From Vallitalea guaymasensis (GTDB lineage Bacteria; Bacillota; Clostridia; Lachnospirales; Vallitaleaceae): a stretch of 64,000 bases of DNA. The notes below the pieces were generated by a model. It saw nothing but the letters and a program-made list of their open reading frames with translations. It did not search any database and was not told where the DNA came from. The stretch spans positions 2,852,001-2,916,000 of the forward strand of contig NZ_CP058561.1 in the NCBI RefSeq assembly GCF_018141425.1, written 5' to 3'. The position numbers and the translations under genes were made by a program. Below, in pieces: positions 49,258 through 58,898 of this stretch. Numbering within the stretch: position 1 is the first letter of the stretch; each line of letters starts with the position of its first letter.

Positions 49258-49497
49258 AGAAAAAGTGTTTTGAGATAATATTGACGGTTATTCCATGCAA
49301 AATAGTATATGTATATGTGAAGTAGTGAGGCAGGACGCCGAACCCAGCTTTTAATCTGACAGCCCTACTGGACTGTCAGGAATAATAATGGACTCGATGT
49401 CCATTATTATTCGTTGAGCTCAGGACGAGCAAGTAGCTGGCGTAACATATACATATACTATTTTGCAAAAGCCAAGTCAGAACAAAACACTTTTTCT
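49258..49497. repeat. nested inverted-repeat element
   Basis: A 240-base non-coding element. Outer arms 49258-49272 and 49483-49497 are perfectly complementary (15 bp, AGAAAAAGTGTTTTG). Inner arms 49296-49318 and 49445-49467 are perfectly complementary over 23 bp. Between them lies a GC-richer core with several small hairpins. A further overlapping pair AAGTCAGAA/TTCTGACTT spans 49474-49502. The layout suggests a MITE-like insertion or a structured RNA gene. No target-site duplication or transposase is seen. Confidence 0.85.
49319..49444. ncRNA. candidate structured RNA core with repeated GGAC motifs
   Basis: Within the inner 23-bp arms: hairpin GGC-AGGAC-GCC (49329-49339), hairpin CTGACAG/CTGTCAG (49356-49379), a perfect 13-bp hairpin with loop TCGAT (49381-49411), and hairpin GCTC-AGGAC-GAGC (49418-49430). 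CCAGCT (49344-49349) can pair with AGCTGG (49435-49440) to enclose the middle three. GGAC occurs four times, twice in identical AGGAC pentaloops. Strand and expression are unknown; no known RNA family was recognised. Confidence 0.35.
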
Positions 49498-49547
49498 GAC
49501 TTACCTGAAATATAAAATTATGTTACATTTCTAAAGCTATAGGAATG

Positions 49548-49556
49548 TGTTATAAT
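49548..49556 (+). promoter_or_regulatory. extended -10 promoter of the ABC-2 operon
   Basis: TGTTATAAT, a perfect extended -10, lies 40 bases before the ATG at 49596. The -35 region is weak. Confidence 0.5.
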
Positions 49557-49595
49557 ATCTAACTATGTCTCGTACAAATTATGGAGGTATGTAAT

Positions 49596-50537
49596 ATGAT
49601 AGAAGTTTTAAATCTAACAAAAACCTATGGAAGTCATAAAGCACTAGATAATATAAGCTTCAAAATCAACAAAGGTGAAATCGTAGGTTTCCTAGGTCCT
49701 AATGGCGCAGGAAAATCAACAACAATGAATATTATTACAGGATTTCTATCTAGTACAGAAGGAACCGTAAAATTAGATGATATAGACATTCTTGAAAATC
49801 CTATAGAATTCAAGAAAAAGATTGGATATCTACCCGAAATACCACCTCTATATATGGATATGACCGTAAAGGAATATCTGACTTTCGTTTGTAAGTTGAA
49901 AAAAATAAATAAAGATAAAATAAAACAAGAAATAAATAGAGTTACAGAACTAACAAAAATAAAACATGTAACAGAAAGATTGATTAATAACTTATCTAAA
50001 GGTTATAAGCAAAGAGTTGGATTAAGTCAAGCATTGATTGGAGACCCAGATGTTCTAATCTTGGATGAGCCTACCGTAGGACTTGACCCGAAACAGATTA
50101 TAGAAATTAGAACATTGATAAAAGACCTAAGTAAACAAAGAACAGTAATATTAAGTACTCATATATTATCAGAAGTCAATGTGGTATGCGATAGAGTACT
50201 TATCATTAATAAAGGCAGGATACTTACCAGTGATACAGTAGAAAATCTAACTAGAACTTTAAGTGAAAGTAATAGAATATCAATAAGACTCAATGTACCT
50301 GCAACTAATAAAGAAAATATCATAAGTGATATTATGAAGATACCTGGTGTGAAGGAAGTATTGTGTTTAGGTCAATTTGAAAAAAATACATCTGACTATT
50401 TGATCTATGTAAAAGAGAATAATGATATTCGATTGAATATTTTTAATATGTGTAAAAACAGCAATTATCCATTACTTATTTTAAAACCGATTGATTTGAC
50501 TATGGAAGATATTTTCTTGAAAGTTACAGAAGGATAG
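49596..50537 (+). CDS. ABC transporter ATP-binding protein (GldA/ABC-2 type)
   Basis: A 313-aa ATPase of an export-type ABC system. Start 49596 is chosen because GGAGG lies 8 bases upstream; an earlier ATG at 49581 directly precedes that SD. Walker A GPNGAGKST, signature LSKGYKQRVG, Walker B VLILDEPTVGLDP, and the switch His in LSTHIL. A C-terminal extension (about 215-313) is typical of this class. The next gene encodes its permease. Related systems have been linked to gliding or surface-protein traits elsewhere, but in Clostridia the role is unknown. Confidence 0.92.
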   Translation: MIEVLNLTKTYGSHKALDNISFKINKGEIVGFLGPNGAGKSTTMNIITGFLSSTEGTVKLDDIDILENPIEFKKKIGYLPEIPPLYMDMTVKEYLTFVCKLKKINKDKIKQEINRVTELTKIKHVTERLINNLSKGYKQRVGLSQALIGDPDVLILDEPTVGLDPKQIIEIRTLIKDLSKQRTVILSTHILSEVNVVCDRVLIINKGRILTSDTVENLTRTLSESNRISIRLNVPATNKENIISDIMKIPGVKEVLCLGQFEKNTSDYLIYVKENNDIRLNIFNMCKNSNYPLLILKPIDLTMEDIFLKVTEG

Positions 50538-50548
50538 GAGGATATTAC

Positions 50549-51418
50549 ATGATAGCTATATTAGGAAAAGAATTCAAACATTATTTTAAATCCCCTATAG
50601 GATATGTGTTTATGGGTTTCGTCTTCGTTGTATTTGGTATTTTATTTACAGTAAATCTATTCTATCAAAATAGTGATTACAGCCAAGTAGTTGGCAGTCA
50701 ACTAACTATAATGTTTGTTCTGTTTTTTGGAACACCACTTATTACAATGAAATTATTAGCAGAGGAAAAAAATAAAAAAACAGACCAGCTGATTATAACT
50801 TCACCAATAAATATTACTGATTTCATATTGGGCAAGTATTTAGCTGCATCAGGTTTGTTTTTGTTAACCATAATATTAACTATGATTCAACCGTTGATTC
50901 TATCTATATTCGGAGAGATTCCTATACCAAAAATCATAGGTTCTTATATAGGTTTTATGTTGTTAGGATGTTCTCTTATTGCAATGGGTCTATTTATTTC
51001 AGCCCTATCCAGCAGTCAAATGATTGCAGCTGTTGTTACTTATATAGTATTTTTGGCTATCCTATTCTCTGATACAATCATTTTAACTTTGCCGAAAGAT
51101 AGATTAAGCTCTATATTATTTGCAAGTCTCCTAGTGATAATTATAACCTTACTAGTATATTTTATTGTGAAGAATATTGTTATAACTATTACAATCACTG
51201 CTATAGGAATTGCAATCATTGTCATGATATACATAGTTAATCCTATTTTTTATGATGATTTCATGATTAATTTCTTTGGATATTTTTCCTTATTAGCTCG
51301 ATTTAAAACCTTTACTATGGGTATTTTGGATTTGGGGTCTATTATTTACTATATAAGTATCAGTATCATGTTTGTTTTTTTATCAGTACAAGTTATAGAG
51401 AAAAGAAGGTGGAGTTAA
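50549..51418 (+). CDS. ABC-2 type permease (GldF-like)
   Basis: A 289-aa integral membrane protein with about six helices. The N-terminus MIAILGKEFKHYFKSPIGYVFMG and the conserved LLAEEKNKKTDQLIITSPINITDFILGKY are typical of GldF-like ABC-2 permeases. SD AGGAGG, 11 bases after the ATPase gene. It should form the membrane channel with that ATPase. The next gene starts two bases downstream. Confidence 0.9.
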   Translation: MIAILGKEFKHYFKSPIGYVFMGFVFVVFGILFTVNLFYQNSDYSQVVGSQLTIMFVLFFGTPLITMKLLAEEKNKKTDQLIITSPINITDFILGKYLAASGLFLLTIILTMIQPLILSIFGEIPIPKIIGSYIGFMLLGCSLIAMGLFISALSSSQMIAAVVTYIVFLAILFSDTIILTLPKDRLSSILFASLLVIIITLLVYFIVKNIVITITITAIGIAIIVMIYIVNPIFYDDFMINFFGYFSLLARFKTFTMGILDLGSIIYYISISIMFVFLSVQVIEKRRWS

Positions 51419-51419
51419 A

Positions 51420-52850
51420 TTGAAATCACAAAAACTTAATTTCAACACAAAACATGTAAAATATGGTGGTTATTCTATAGCTATTACAACATTATTAATC
51501 GCAATTATAATCATATCTAATTTATTTATTGGGAAACTGGATTTGAAATTTGACTTGACTAAAAGCGATTTTTACTCTCTATCTGATAAGACTAATAATA
51601 TAATTACTGGTATATCCAATAAGGTAAATATCTATGTATTAGAAGAAACAGGTAAAGAAAATATAATGTTCAAGGAGATTCTTGAAAAATATGATACTGG
51701 ATCTGATAATGTGTCAGTCACATATAAAGACCCTGTGTTATACCCGATGTTTGCTGAGAAATATAAGAAAAAAGATGAAACCATAAACATGGGTAGTATC
51801 ATCATAGAATGTGAAGGCAAGTTTAAAGTGATAGATGTCTATGAGCTATATAATGTTACATATGATAACTCTCGACAGCCTGTAATCCAGTCCTATGATA
51901 TTGAAGAAAAAGTAACCAATGGTATTGTATATGTAACAAGTGAAGTTGAGCCTGTAGTATGTGTGGTAAATGGACATGATGAAATGAAAATTCCTCAAGT
52001 GTTAAAAGAGAGATTAGTTAAAGAGAATTATCAAGTTAAAGATATAAGCATATTAGAATCCAATCTTAACCCTGATACTGATATACTGCTTTTTATGTCA
52101 CCTCAGTTTGATATGATAGAAGATGAAGTAAAGAGATTGAAGGAGTACTTTGGTAAGGGTGGTAAAGCAGTTTTCATGTTGAACTTTTCAATCCCTGAGC
52201 TACCTAATTTTGAGAAAATACTAGCTAGATATGGAATAGAAGTTCAAAAAGGAGTGGCTTTTGAAGGAGATCAATCAATGATATACCCGGGACACCCTAA
52301 TTTTCTTATGCCTTATGTTGCTAAGCATGATATAACAAACTCATTGATCGATGATAAAATACCAGTTCTTTTTCCTTTATCCATGAGTTTCAAAGAATCA
52401 GAGTTCAAGTCTAAGGATACACAAGTAACACCATTGTTTGTTACTTCAGATAAAGGGTACTTGAAAACTAATCTTGATGCAAAAACCTATGAAAAAGAAT
52501 CAGTTGATATAGCTGGTCCCCTTAATCTAGCCATGAGCAGTTATGAAGTTTATTATGAAGGACTTAAAGCTGTAGAGACTAAATTATTGGTTATTGGTTC
52601 TTCTTTTATTCTAGAACCCAATATGGTACCATTGAATTCTTTGGGTAACATAGATTTTGTTATGAACACATTCAGCTGGATGTCAGGAAAAGGAGATATT
52701 ACTTATATAAGACCTAAAGCAGTAGATTCTTATAAAATATTATTATCAGGTAGACAAGTGGTTATATTAGGAACAATATTTGTTGTTATACTTCCCTTGT
52801 TAATTATTGGATTCGGTACAATAGTGTGGTTAAGGAGGAGACATCTATGA
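51420..52850 (+). CDS. GldG-like protein
   Basis: A 476-aa membrane-anchored protein of the GldG/ABC-type uncharacterised auxiliary family. One TM helix near the N-terminus (YSIAITTLLIAIIIISNLFIG), a large extracytoplasmic domain with FDLTKSDFYSLSDKTNNII (a family signature) and the ILLFMSPQFDM strand, and a C-terminal TM (VVILGTIFVVILPLLIIGFG) ending WLRRRHL. It begins with TTG at 51420 after GGTGGAG. Its coding end overlaps the next gene by four bases (ATGA), so the genes are tightly coupled. Confidence 0.87.
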   Translation: MKSQKLNFNTKHVKYGGYSIAITTLLIAIIIISNLFIGKLDLKFDLTKSDFYSLSDKTNNIITGISNKVNIYVLEETGKENIMFKEILEKYDTGSDNVSVTYKDPVLYPMFAEKYKKKDETINMGSIIIECEGKFKVIDVYELYNVTYDNSRQPVIQSYDIEEKVTNGIVYVTSEVEPVVCVVNGHDEMKIPQVLKERLVKENYQVKDISILESNLNPDTDILLFMSPQFDMIEDEVKRLKEYFGKGGKAVFMLNFSIPELPNFEKILARYGIEVQKGVAFEGDQSMIYPGHPNFLMPYVAKHDITNSLIDDKIPVLFPLSMSFKESEFKSKDTQVTPLFVTSDKGYLKTNLDAKTYEKESVDIAGPLNLAMSSYEVYYEGLKAVETKLLVIGSSFILEPNMVPLNSLGNIDFVMNTFSWMSGKGDITYIRPKAVDSYKILLSGRQVVILGTIFVVILPLLIIGFGTIVWLRRRHL

Positions 52851-54247
52851 GTAGAGGCAAAAGAATACTCCTTATGGTTATTGGTCTAGTTATTGTTATA
52901 GGTCTGTATTATTCTATTTCTAATAAACAAACCAAGCAGGTTGAAGTAGATAGTTTCTCTGAAAATGAAAACATTGTATTGCATAATTACGAAATCAGTG
53001 GAATAGATAGATTGATACTAAAAAAAGAAGATAAAAATATTATTTTAGTTAATGGTGAAACACCTACTATTGAGGGGTTACCCAATGTTAAGCTTAATAT
53101 CAACAGGTTAAAAAATAGTTTCAACATATTTGCTAATTTAACAGTTAATAGATTAGTTGAAAAGGATGCTGAGGATTTGGCTAAATATGGTTTACATAAG
53201 TCTAATGTTAGTATTACAGGTATAATAGAAAAACAAAAGCCTGTTATTATACATCTAGGTAACAAAACCATGGATGGAACAAGCTATTTTATTAGATTGA
53301 ATGAAGATGATAATGTATATCTTCTTGACGCTAATTATGGAGATTATTTTATGTTGGATATTGAAGATTTTAGAGATCCTACATTACCTAATATAGATAA
53401 ACAGTTAATTAGATATTTATATATTGAATCAAAAGGTAATGAACCTATAGAAATTTCTTATAAGAATGATTCAGATGATAAGAAGGGTATTGGATTATTC
53501 AGCTTGACTAAACCTTATAATGTACCTAAGGAAATAAACTATAAGGTATTTGATGAAATTATTAAAAGTATACCAATATTCTCAGTAGAGAAATATATTG
53601 ATGATAAGCCGTCAGATCTGTCAGTATATGGATTAGATGACCCAGTTCTTAGACTTAAGCTCCAATCAGAAAATCAGGAATTGGATATATCAAAAGCAGT
53701 AGATATTCTTTTTGGGGATACATTTGATGATTATATATATTTTAAATATGCAGATTCTGATAGTGTTTACGGTATGAGAAAAGATTTTGCAGAATACATA
53801 TCAAACATTACTCCTTTTGATTTAGTTGATAAAAATATACGTATGGTCAATATTAAAAATATCAAAAAAATGGAGATAGGTATTAATGATTCCATTTATA
53901 CTTTTAACATTGATAATGCTTATAAAAAAGATGAAAAGGGTGAAGAGCAATTAAAACAAACATTTTACTATGAGGATAAGAAATTGGAGGATGAAGTTTT
54001 TAGAGAGTTATATCAATTGGTTATTGGTATATCAGGGGATGCAGAAATAAATCAGCAGGATAAAGATATCATAAAAGATGAAGTAAAGATTTTCTATACT
54101 TTCAAGGATGATACCAGAGAAACTATTGTTTATACTAAATATGATGAGCTGTCTTATTTACATGAGATAGAAGATGATATATATTTTCTTTGCTCAACTA
54201 AGCAATTTGAATTGTTATATGATAAGTTGAAAGAAATTACTAATTAA
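52847..54247 (+). CDS. DUF4340 domain-containing protein
   Basis: A 466-aa protein with one N-terminal TM helix (ILLMVIGLVIVIGLYYSI) and a large extracytoplasmic region containing DUF4340-like repeats (DAEDLAKYGL and DKPSDLSVYGLDDP). The start at 52847 follows AAGGAGGAG; an in-frame GTG at 52826 overlaps that SD. It overlaps the GldG-like gene by ATGA. DUF4340 proteins commonly accompany GldF/GldG-like ABC genes. Function unknown. Confidence 0.85.
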   Translation: MSRGKRILLMVIGLVIVIGLYYSISNKQTKQVEVDSFSENENIVLHNYEISGIDRLILKKEDKNIILVNGETPTIEGLPNVKLNINRLKNSFNIFANLTVNRLVEKDAEDLAKYGLHKSNVSITGIIEKQKPVIIHLGNKTMDGTSYFIRLNEDDNVYLLDANYGDYFMLDIEDFRDPTLPNIDKQLIRYLYIESKGNEPIEISYKNDSDDKKGIGLFSLTKPYNVPKEINYKVFDEIIKSIPIFSVEKYIDDKPSDLSVYGLDDPVLRLKLQSENQELDISKAVDILFGDTFDDYIYFKYADSDSVYGMRKDFAEYISNITPFDLVDKNIRMVNIKNIKKMEIGINDSIYTFNIDNAYKKDEKGEEQLKQTFYYEDKKLEDEVFRELYQLVIGISGDAEINQQDKDIIKDEVKIFYTFKDDTRETIVYTKYDELSYLHEIEDDIYFLCSTKQFELLYDKLKEITN

Positions 54248-54255
54248 TAATAAGC

Positions 54256-54302
54256 CACCCATTTATAAACTTCTAAGTTAATTTATAAATGGGTGTTTTT
54301 TA
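54256..54302. terminator. bidirectional terminator between DUF4340 and kinase genes
   Basis: CACCCATTTATAAA and TTTATAAATGGGTG pair perfectly (14 bp), followed by TTTTTT on the plus strand. It separates two convergent genes. Confidence 0.88.
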
Positions 54303-54306
54303 ATTA

Positions 54307-55731
54307 TTATTTAGTTTTCGTTATAGTCAATGTAAAGACGAATTCAGTTCCTACATTTATTTTACTATTAACATTTATTGTTTCTCCATGAGCTGTAATT
54401 ATCTCTTTTACAATGGATAATCCAAGACCAGTACCTTTTTTATCTTCACCACGTGACCGGTCAGCTTTATGGAACCTATTGAATATATATTTGATTTCAT
54501 CTTCTTTGATACCTGGACCGTTATCTTTTATAGATATATTTACTTTATCTTTGAACTTTGTTGTTTCAATGGTTATTCTATCACCTTTATTACAGAATTT
54601 TACTGCATTATCAATAAGGTTGTATATGACTCTTTCGATTTTATCTTTATCAGCAGATACTATGATCTGTTTTTCATCAATCAACAGAGTAATGTGCATT
54701 TTTTTCTCTCTTATCTTACCTTCAAATTTGATTAATACTTCTCTAATTACAAGATGTATATCAAACTCAGTGTAATTAAGCTGTACTCCATTATTTTCTA
54801 GATTTGTGAGTAATAGAATCTCATTAGTCAAGTTACTAAGTCTATTAGTCTCATCTAAGACTATATTAAGATATCTGTCTTGATTTTCATGAGGTATGGT
54901 ACCATCTAATATAGCTTGTACAAAACCTTTTATAGATGTTAATGGTGAACGGAAATCATGGGAGATGTTAGCTATGAAGCTTCTACGCATTTCTTCCAAT
55001 TTCCCTAATTCAGCAGCCATAAAATTCAGGTTAGTAGCAAGTTCGCCTATATCGTCATTGGTATTTATTACGATTCTACTCTCAAAATTTCCATTAGCTA
55101 TGGACCTTGCGGTTTTGTTCATCTGTTGGAATGTTTTAGTAATCCTTCTTGAGAACAGATACATCAACATGATGGAAAATACTAATGAAAATAGTAAACA
55201 TATAATAGTAAGGTTAAAGAAATAATTAGCTGTTTTCTTGACAGCAGGGTAGGGTGAATGCATTACTATTATTCCTTTAACATCATTATTCATCTTTATG
55301 GGAACAATTACAGTTATAAGAGGAGTAGAGGATAAACCATAGAAATCTCCTTTTAACGTAACAATTTCACCTTTTTTTGCCTTATCAATACTAGGATTAT
55401 CTATAACCAGCTTTTCAAATGAATTAACACCTTTTTCTGAATCTATCTGAACTGTACCATCATTGGATAATATCCAGATTCTTGAACCGATATTATTGCT
55501 CATGATTACAATCTGATATTCAAAATTTAGTGCTGCCATCTTGGTCTGGTCATAGTATGCAGCCAAATATTCTTCGCTTATAGCTTCTCCAACATTTATC
55601 ATATTCTTCTTTTGGTCGTTGATAAAAAAAGATTCAATAATGTTAGTTATTAAAGTTGTTAATATCATAAATATGATTAGTGTCAATATTGCATATATGA
55701 AGAAGAATTTATTAACAAATGATTTGAACAT
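54307..55731 (-). CDS. sensor histidine kinase
   Basis: Membrane sensor kinase, 474 aa, partner of the response regulator encoded just upstream (1-base overlap). TM1 near the N-terminus, an extracellular region of about 130 residues, TM2 (about 168-190), HAMP (RRITKTFQQMNKTARSIANGNF), HisKA with phospho-acceptor His258 in ISHDFRSPL, and HATPase with N-box NLIDNAVKFC, G1 DNGPGI and G2 GTGLGLSIV. The signal is unknown. It resembles Clostridial PhoR/ResE-type envelope-stress kinases. Confidence 0.93.
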   Translation of the reverse strand: MFKSFVNKFFFIYAILTLIIFMILTTLITNIIESFFINDQKKNMINVGEAISEEYLAAYYDQTKMAALNFEYQIVIMSNNIGSRIWILSNDGTVQIDSEKGVNSFEKLVIDNPSIDKAKKGEIVTLKGDFYGLSSTPLITVIVPIKMNNDVKGIIVMHSPYPAVKKTANYFFNLTIICLLFSLVFSIMLMYLFSRRITKTFQQMNKTARSIANGNFESRIVINTNDDIGELATNLNFMAAELGKLEEMRRSFIANISHDFRSPLTSIKGFVQAILDGTIPHENQDRYLNIVLDETNRLSNLTNEILLLTNLENNGVQLNYTEFDIHLVIREVLIKFEGKIREKKMHITLLIDEKQIIVSADKDKIERVIYNLIDNAVKFCNKGDRITIETTKFKDKVNISIKDNGPGIKEDEIKYIFNRFHKADRSRGEDKKGTGLGLSIVKEIITAHGETINVNSKINVGTEFVFTLTITKTK

Positions 55732-56414
55732 TATTTCACCTCAAATTTATATCCTATACCCCAAACAGTTTTGATACCCCAATAATCTGTTTCTTTTATT
55801 TTTTCCCTTATCCTTTTTACATGTACATCAACAGTTCTTGTGTCTCCAATGTATTCATAACCCCAAATTCTATCTAATAGTTGTTCTCTAGTGAATACTT
55901 GATTAGAATTGGAAGCTAGGAAATATAGAAGTTCAAGTTCTTTTGGCGGCATCTCAATTTTCTTATCAAAATAAATAACTGTATAATTAGATAGATTGAT
56001 TGTCAGATTAGGCACCACCACTTGTTTATTCTTATCATCCCAGGGTTGATATCTACGAAGGACTGCTTTTACTCTAGCTGTTAGTTCTTTTGTATCAAAA
56101 GGTTTTACCATATAATCGTCTGCACCTAATTCTAGACCTAAGATCTTATCAAAAGTTTCTCCTTTGGCAGTTAACATGATTATAGGGATATTGCTTATTT
56201 TCCTTATTTCTTTACATATATCATAACCATCCATTCCTGGAAGCATTAAATCCAATATTACTAAATTAGGAGCAAATGTCTGAAAAGCCTTTACTGCATT
56301 ATTGCCGTTATGAACGAATTTAGTTAAATAACCTTCTTTGTTAAGGTACAGAGATATTAACTCCGTTATGTTAGGATCATCATCAACTATGAGTACTTTT
56401 TGTTTTGATTCCAT
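55731..56414 (-). CDS. OmpR/PhoB-family response regulator
   Basis: A 227-aa transcription factor. Receiver domain with VDDDPN acidic pocket, phospho-acceptor Asp55 in VILDLMLPG, and the conserved Lys in VKPFDTKEL; C-terminal winged helix ending TVWGIGYKFEVK. Start 56414 follows AGGAGG; an in-frame ATG 27 bases earlier adds nine residues overlapping mutS2. It is 13 bases downstream of the mutS2 stop codon, so the three genes probably share a transcript. Confidence 0.94.
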   Translation of the reverse strand: MESKQKVLIVDDDPNITELISLYLNKEGYLTKFVHNGNNAVKAFQTFAPNLVILDLMLPGMDGYDICKEIRKISNIPIIMLTAKGETFDKILGLELGADDYMVKPFDTKELTARVKAVLRRYQPWDDKNKQVVVPNLTINLSNYTVIYFDKKIEMPPKELELLYFLASNSNQVFTREQLLDRIWGYEYIGDTRTVDVHVKRIREKIKETDYWGIKTVWGIGYKFEVK

Positions 56415-56427
56415 ACTATCTACCTCC

Positions 56428-58812
56428 TTATTTGAATTCAACTATTGTTACACCAGATTCACCTTCACCGTATTTACCGATTCTAAATGATTTCACATAC
56501 TTAACTTTTCTAAGGAATGTATGGATAGCTGCTCTAAGAGTACCGGTTCCTTTTCCATGTATAATAGTTATTTGTGGAAGGTGAGACAAATATGCATCAT
56601 CAAGAAATTTATCCAATTCTCCTAATGCTTCTTCAACACTTCTTCCACGCACATCATATTCAGGAGATATTGACATGGATTTGGATGAAATGTTATTTTT
56701 ATTTTTTGGTGCTTTGTTGTTATAATTCACTTCTGCACTTTTAACATAGCTTAGATTTTTAATGTTGACTTTTGTCTTCATGATACCTAATTGAACCTGA
56801 ACATCTCCCTTGGCATTAGGAGGCTCTAAAACAGTTCCTTTTTGGTTAAATGTGGATACAAAAACCGTATCTCCAGCTTTTAGGTCTTTTGGGGATTTGG
56901 TATTAGCTTTTTTGGTCTTTATACCTGTTGATAAATTCTTTTCCAATGAAGAAATGGATGAACGAAGTTTACTTCTCTGCATTTCCATTTCTTTTGAGTT
57001 ATCAGAGTTGGTACGAAGCTTATTCATGCTTTTTATTATGTTATCTGCATCATCTTTTGCAGTGTTTAGTATTTTGTATGCTTCTTCTCTTGCTTCAGTA
57101 AGAATTTTATCTTTTTGTTTCTGAATCTTCTCACGTTGCATCGTAACCTTGTTTTTCAGTTCTTCTGCTTCTTTGCTGTATTTCAGTGCTTTTTCTTTTT
57201 CCATTATTGTAGTTTTTTTGCTTATTTCAAGTTCTGTAATAAGGTCTTCGAATCTTATTTCTTTATGTTCTAATAATTCTTTTGCATCCTCTATTATATT
57301 ATCGGTTAAACCTAATCTTTTGGATATGGCAAAAGCATTACTTTTACCAGGAATTCCTATAAGTAATTTGTAAGTAGGTCTTAATGTCTTGACATCAAAT
57401 TCACAACAAGCATTTTCCACACCTTTTGTAGAAAGAGCATATACTTTTAACTCGCTATAATGGGTAGTTGCTATGGTAAGAACTTGCTTCTTATGAAGAT
57501 TTTCTAGGATAGCCATAGCTAAAGCGGCTCCTTCTGTAGGGTCTGTACCAGCTCCTAATTCATCAAATAGAACTAATGAATTATCAGTGGCATTCTGCAG
57601 GATGTCAATTATGTTGGTCATATGGGATGAGAAGGTACTAAGGGATTGCTCAATGCTTTGTTCGTCTCCAATATCAGCGAATAGATCATCAAAAATAGCA
57701 AGCTCAGATTTATCAAAAGCAGGAATATGCAGACCTGCCTGTCCCATTAATGTTAATAACCCTACTGTTTTTAATGTTACAGTTTTACCACCTGTATTAG
57801 GTCCTGTAATCATGAGGGTTGTGAACTCTCTGCCTAAATGTATGTCTATAGGAACAACAGTCTTTTTATCAAGTAATGGGTGACGTCCTTTTTTGATATT
57901 TATATATTTGTCATTGTTGAAAATAGGTTCTGTACCACCTAAGGATATTGATAATTCACCTTTTGCAAAGATGAAATCTATTTCTGTCAATATTTTCATG
58001 TTACCAGCTAATTCTTCTTTGTGTTCAAAACACATGGAACTAAGGATAGCCAATATTTTCTCTATCTCTTGTTTCTCTTTTGTGAAGAGTTCTTTTATTT
58101 TATTATTCAGTTCCACAACAGACATAGGTTCTATGAATAATGTAGAACCTGAAGCTGATTGGTCATGTATCATACCTTTGAAACTACCACGATATTCTTG
58201 TTTTACAGGAACACAATATCTATCATTACGTAAAGTGATTATTGGATCTTGGAGCATGTTTTTATAAGTGCTGGATGTAATGATTTTGTTAAGGTGTTCT
58301 TTGATCTTACCATTGGATACCTTCATTTGTCGTCTTATATTATATAATTCATGGCTTGCGTCATCGGATATTTCTTCTTCAGAAATAATACATCTAGTTA
58401 TTTCCTTGTATAATGGATTAAGTACTTCTATAGCATCAAATAAACCATATATGGTATCTAGATTATTAGCGGTATTAGAATCTTTTGCTGATTTTGCATA
58501 TGATTTTACATGTCTGGATACTCTTAGTACTTCCCCAATATTCAATAGTTCTACTTGTGACAGATCACCGCCTATAGCTAATCTTTTAATGGATGAACGA
58601 ATATCCTTAAGTCCACCCAATGCTAATGAACCTCTTCTAAGTATCATAGTTGCTGCTTCAGAAGTCTCTTTTTGTTTGCTTCTTATAGTATCAATGTCAC
58701 AGTATGGAACTAAAGAAGATGATAGTTCTTTTCCCATTCTGGATGAAGTTTTACTTATTAACTGTTCTATTATTTTATTATATTCTAATGTTTTTAAAAC
58801 TTTAGTATTCAT
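56428..58812 (-). CDS. mutS2: MutS2 family protein (endonuclease MutS2)
   Basis: A 794-aa MutS2 protein, a DNA or ribosome-associated ATPase: family members suppress homologous recombination, and in Bacillus the protein acts in rescue of collided ribosomes. Start 58812 follows AAGGTGG; an in-frame GTG at 58821 overlaps that SD. Order: core/lever domain (1-300), ATPase with Walker A GPNTGGKT (337-344) and FDELGAGTDPTEGAALA, a coiled-coil stretch (about 510-620), a KOW-like segment (GDTVFVSTFNQKGTVLE), and a C-terminal Smr nuclease domain with DVRGRSVEEALGEL and IIHGKGTGTLR. All expected parts are present. Confidence 0.95.
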   Translation of the reverse strand: MNTKVLKTLEYNKIIEQLISKTSSRMGKELSSSLVPYCDIDTIRSKQKETSEAATMILRRGSLALGGLKDIRSSIKRLAIGGDLSQVELLNIGEVLRVSRHVKSYAKSAKDSNTANNLDTIYGLFDAIEVLNPLYKEITRCIISEEEISDDASHELYNIRRQMKVSNGKIKEHLNKIITSSTYKNMLQDPIITLRNDRYCVPVKQEYRGSFKGMIHDQSASGSTLFIEPMSVVELNNKIKELFTKEKQEIEKILAILSSMCFEHKEELAGNMKILTEIDFIFAKGELSISLGGTEPIFNNDKYINIKKGRHPLLDKKTVVPIDIHLGREFTTLMITGPNTGGKTVTLKTVGLLTLMGQAGLHIPAFDKSELAIFDDLFADIGDEQSIEQSLSTFSSHMTNIIDILQNATDNSLVLFDELGAGTDPTEGAALAMAILENLHKKQVLTIATTHYSELKVYALSTKGVENACCEFDVKTLRPTYKLLIGIPGKSNAFAISKRLGLTDNIIEDAKELLEHKEIRFEDLITELEISKKTTIMEKEKALKYSKEAEELKNKVTMQREKIQKQKDKILTEAREEAYKILNTAKDDADNIIKSMNKLRTNSDNSKEMEMQRSKLRSSISSLEKNLSTGIKTKKANTKSPKDLKAGDTVFVSTFNQKGTVLEPPNAKGDVQVQLGIMKTKVNIKNLSYVKSAEVNYNNKAPKNKNNISSKSMSISPEYDVRGRSVEEALGELDKFLDDAYLSHLPQITIIHGKGTGTLRAAIHTFLRKVKYVKSFRIGKYGEGESGVTIVEFK

Positions 58813-58898
58813 TTTAACCACCTTATTATTATTATTTAGGTATCTTACATATGATAGGATTCATTTATATTTTACATCAATATGGTCTATTTTAAAAG

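Noticed and set aside
49258-49497. Retron or reverse-transcriptase-associated RNA
   Set aside because: The inverted-repeat layout is reminiscent of msr-msd, but no reverse transcriptase gene lies nearby.
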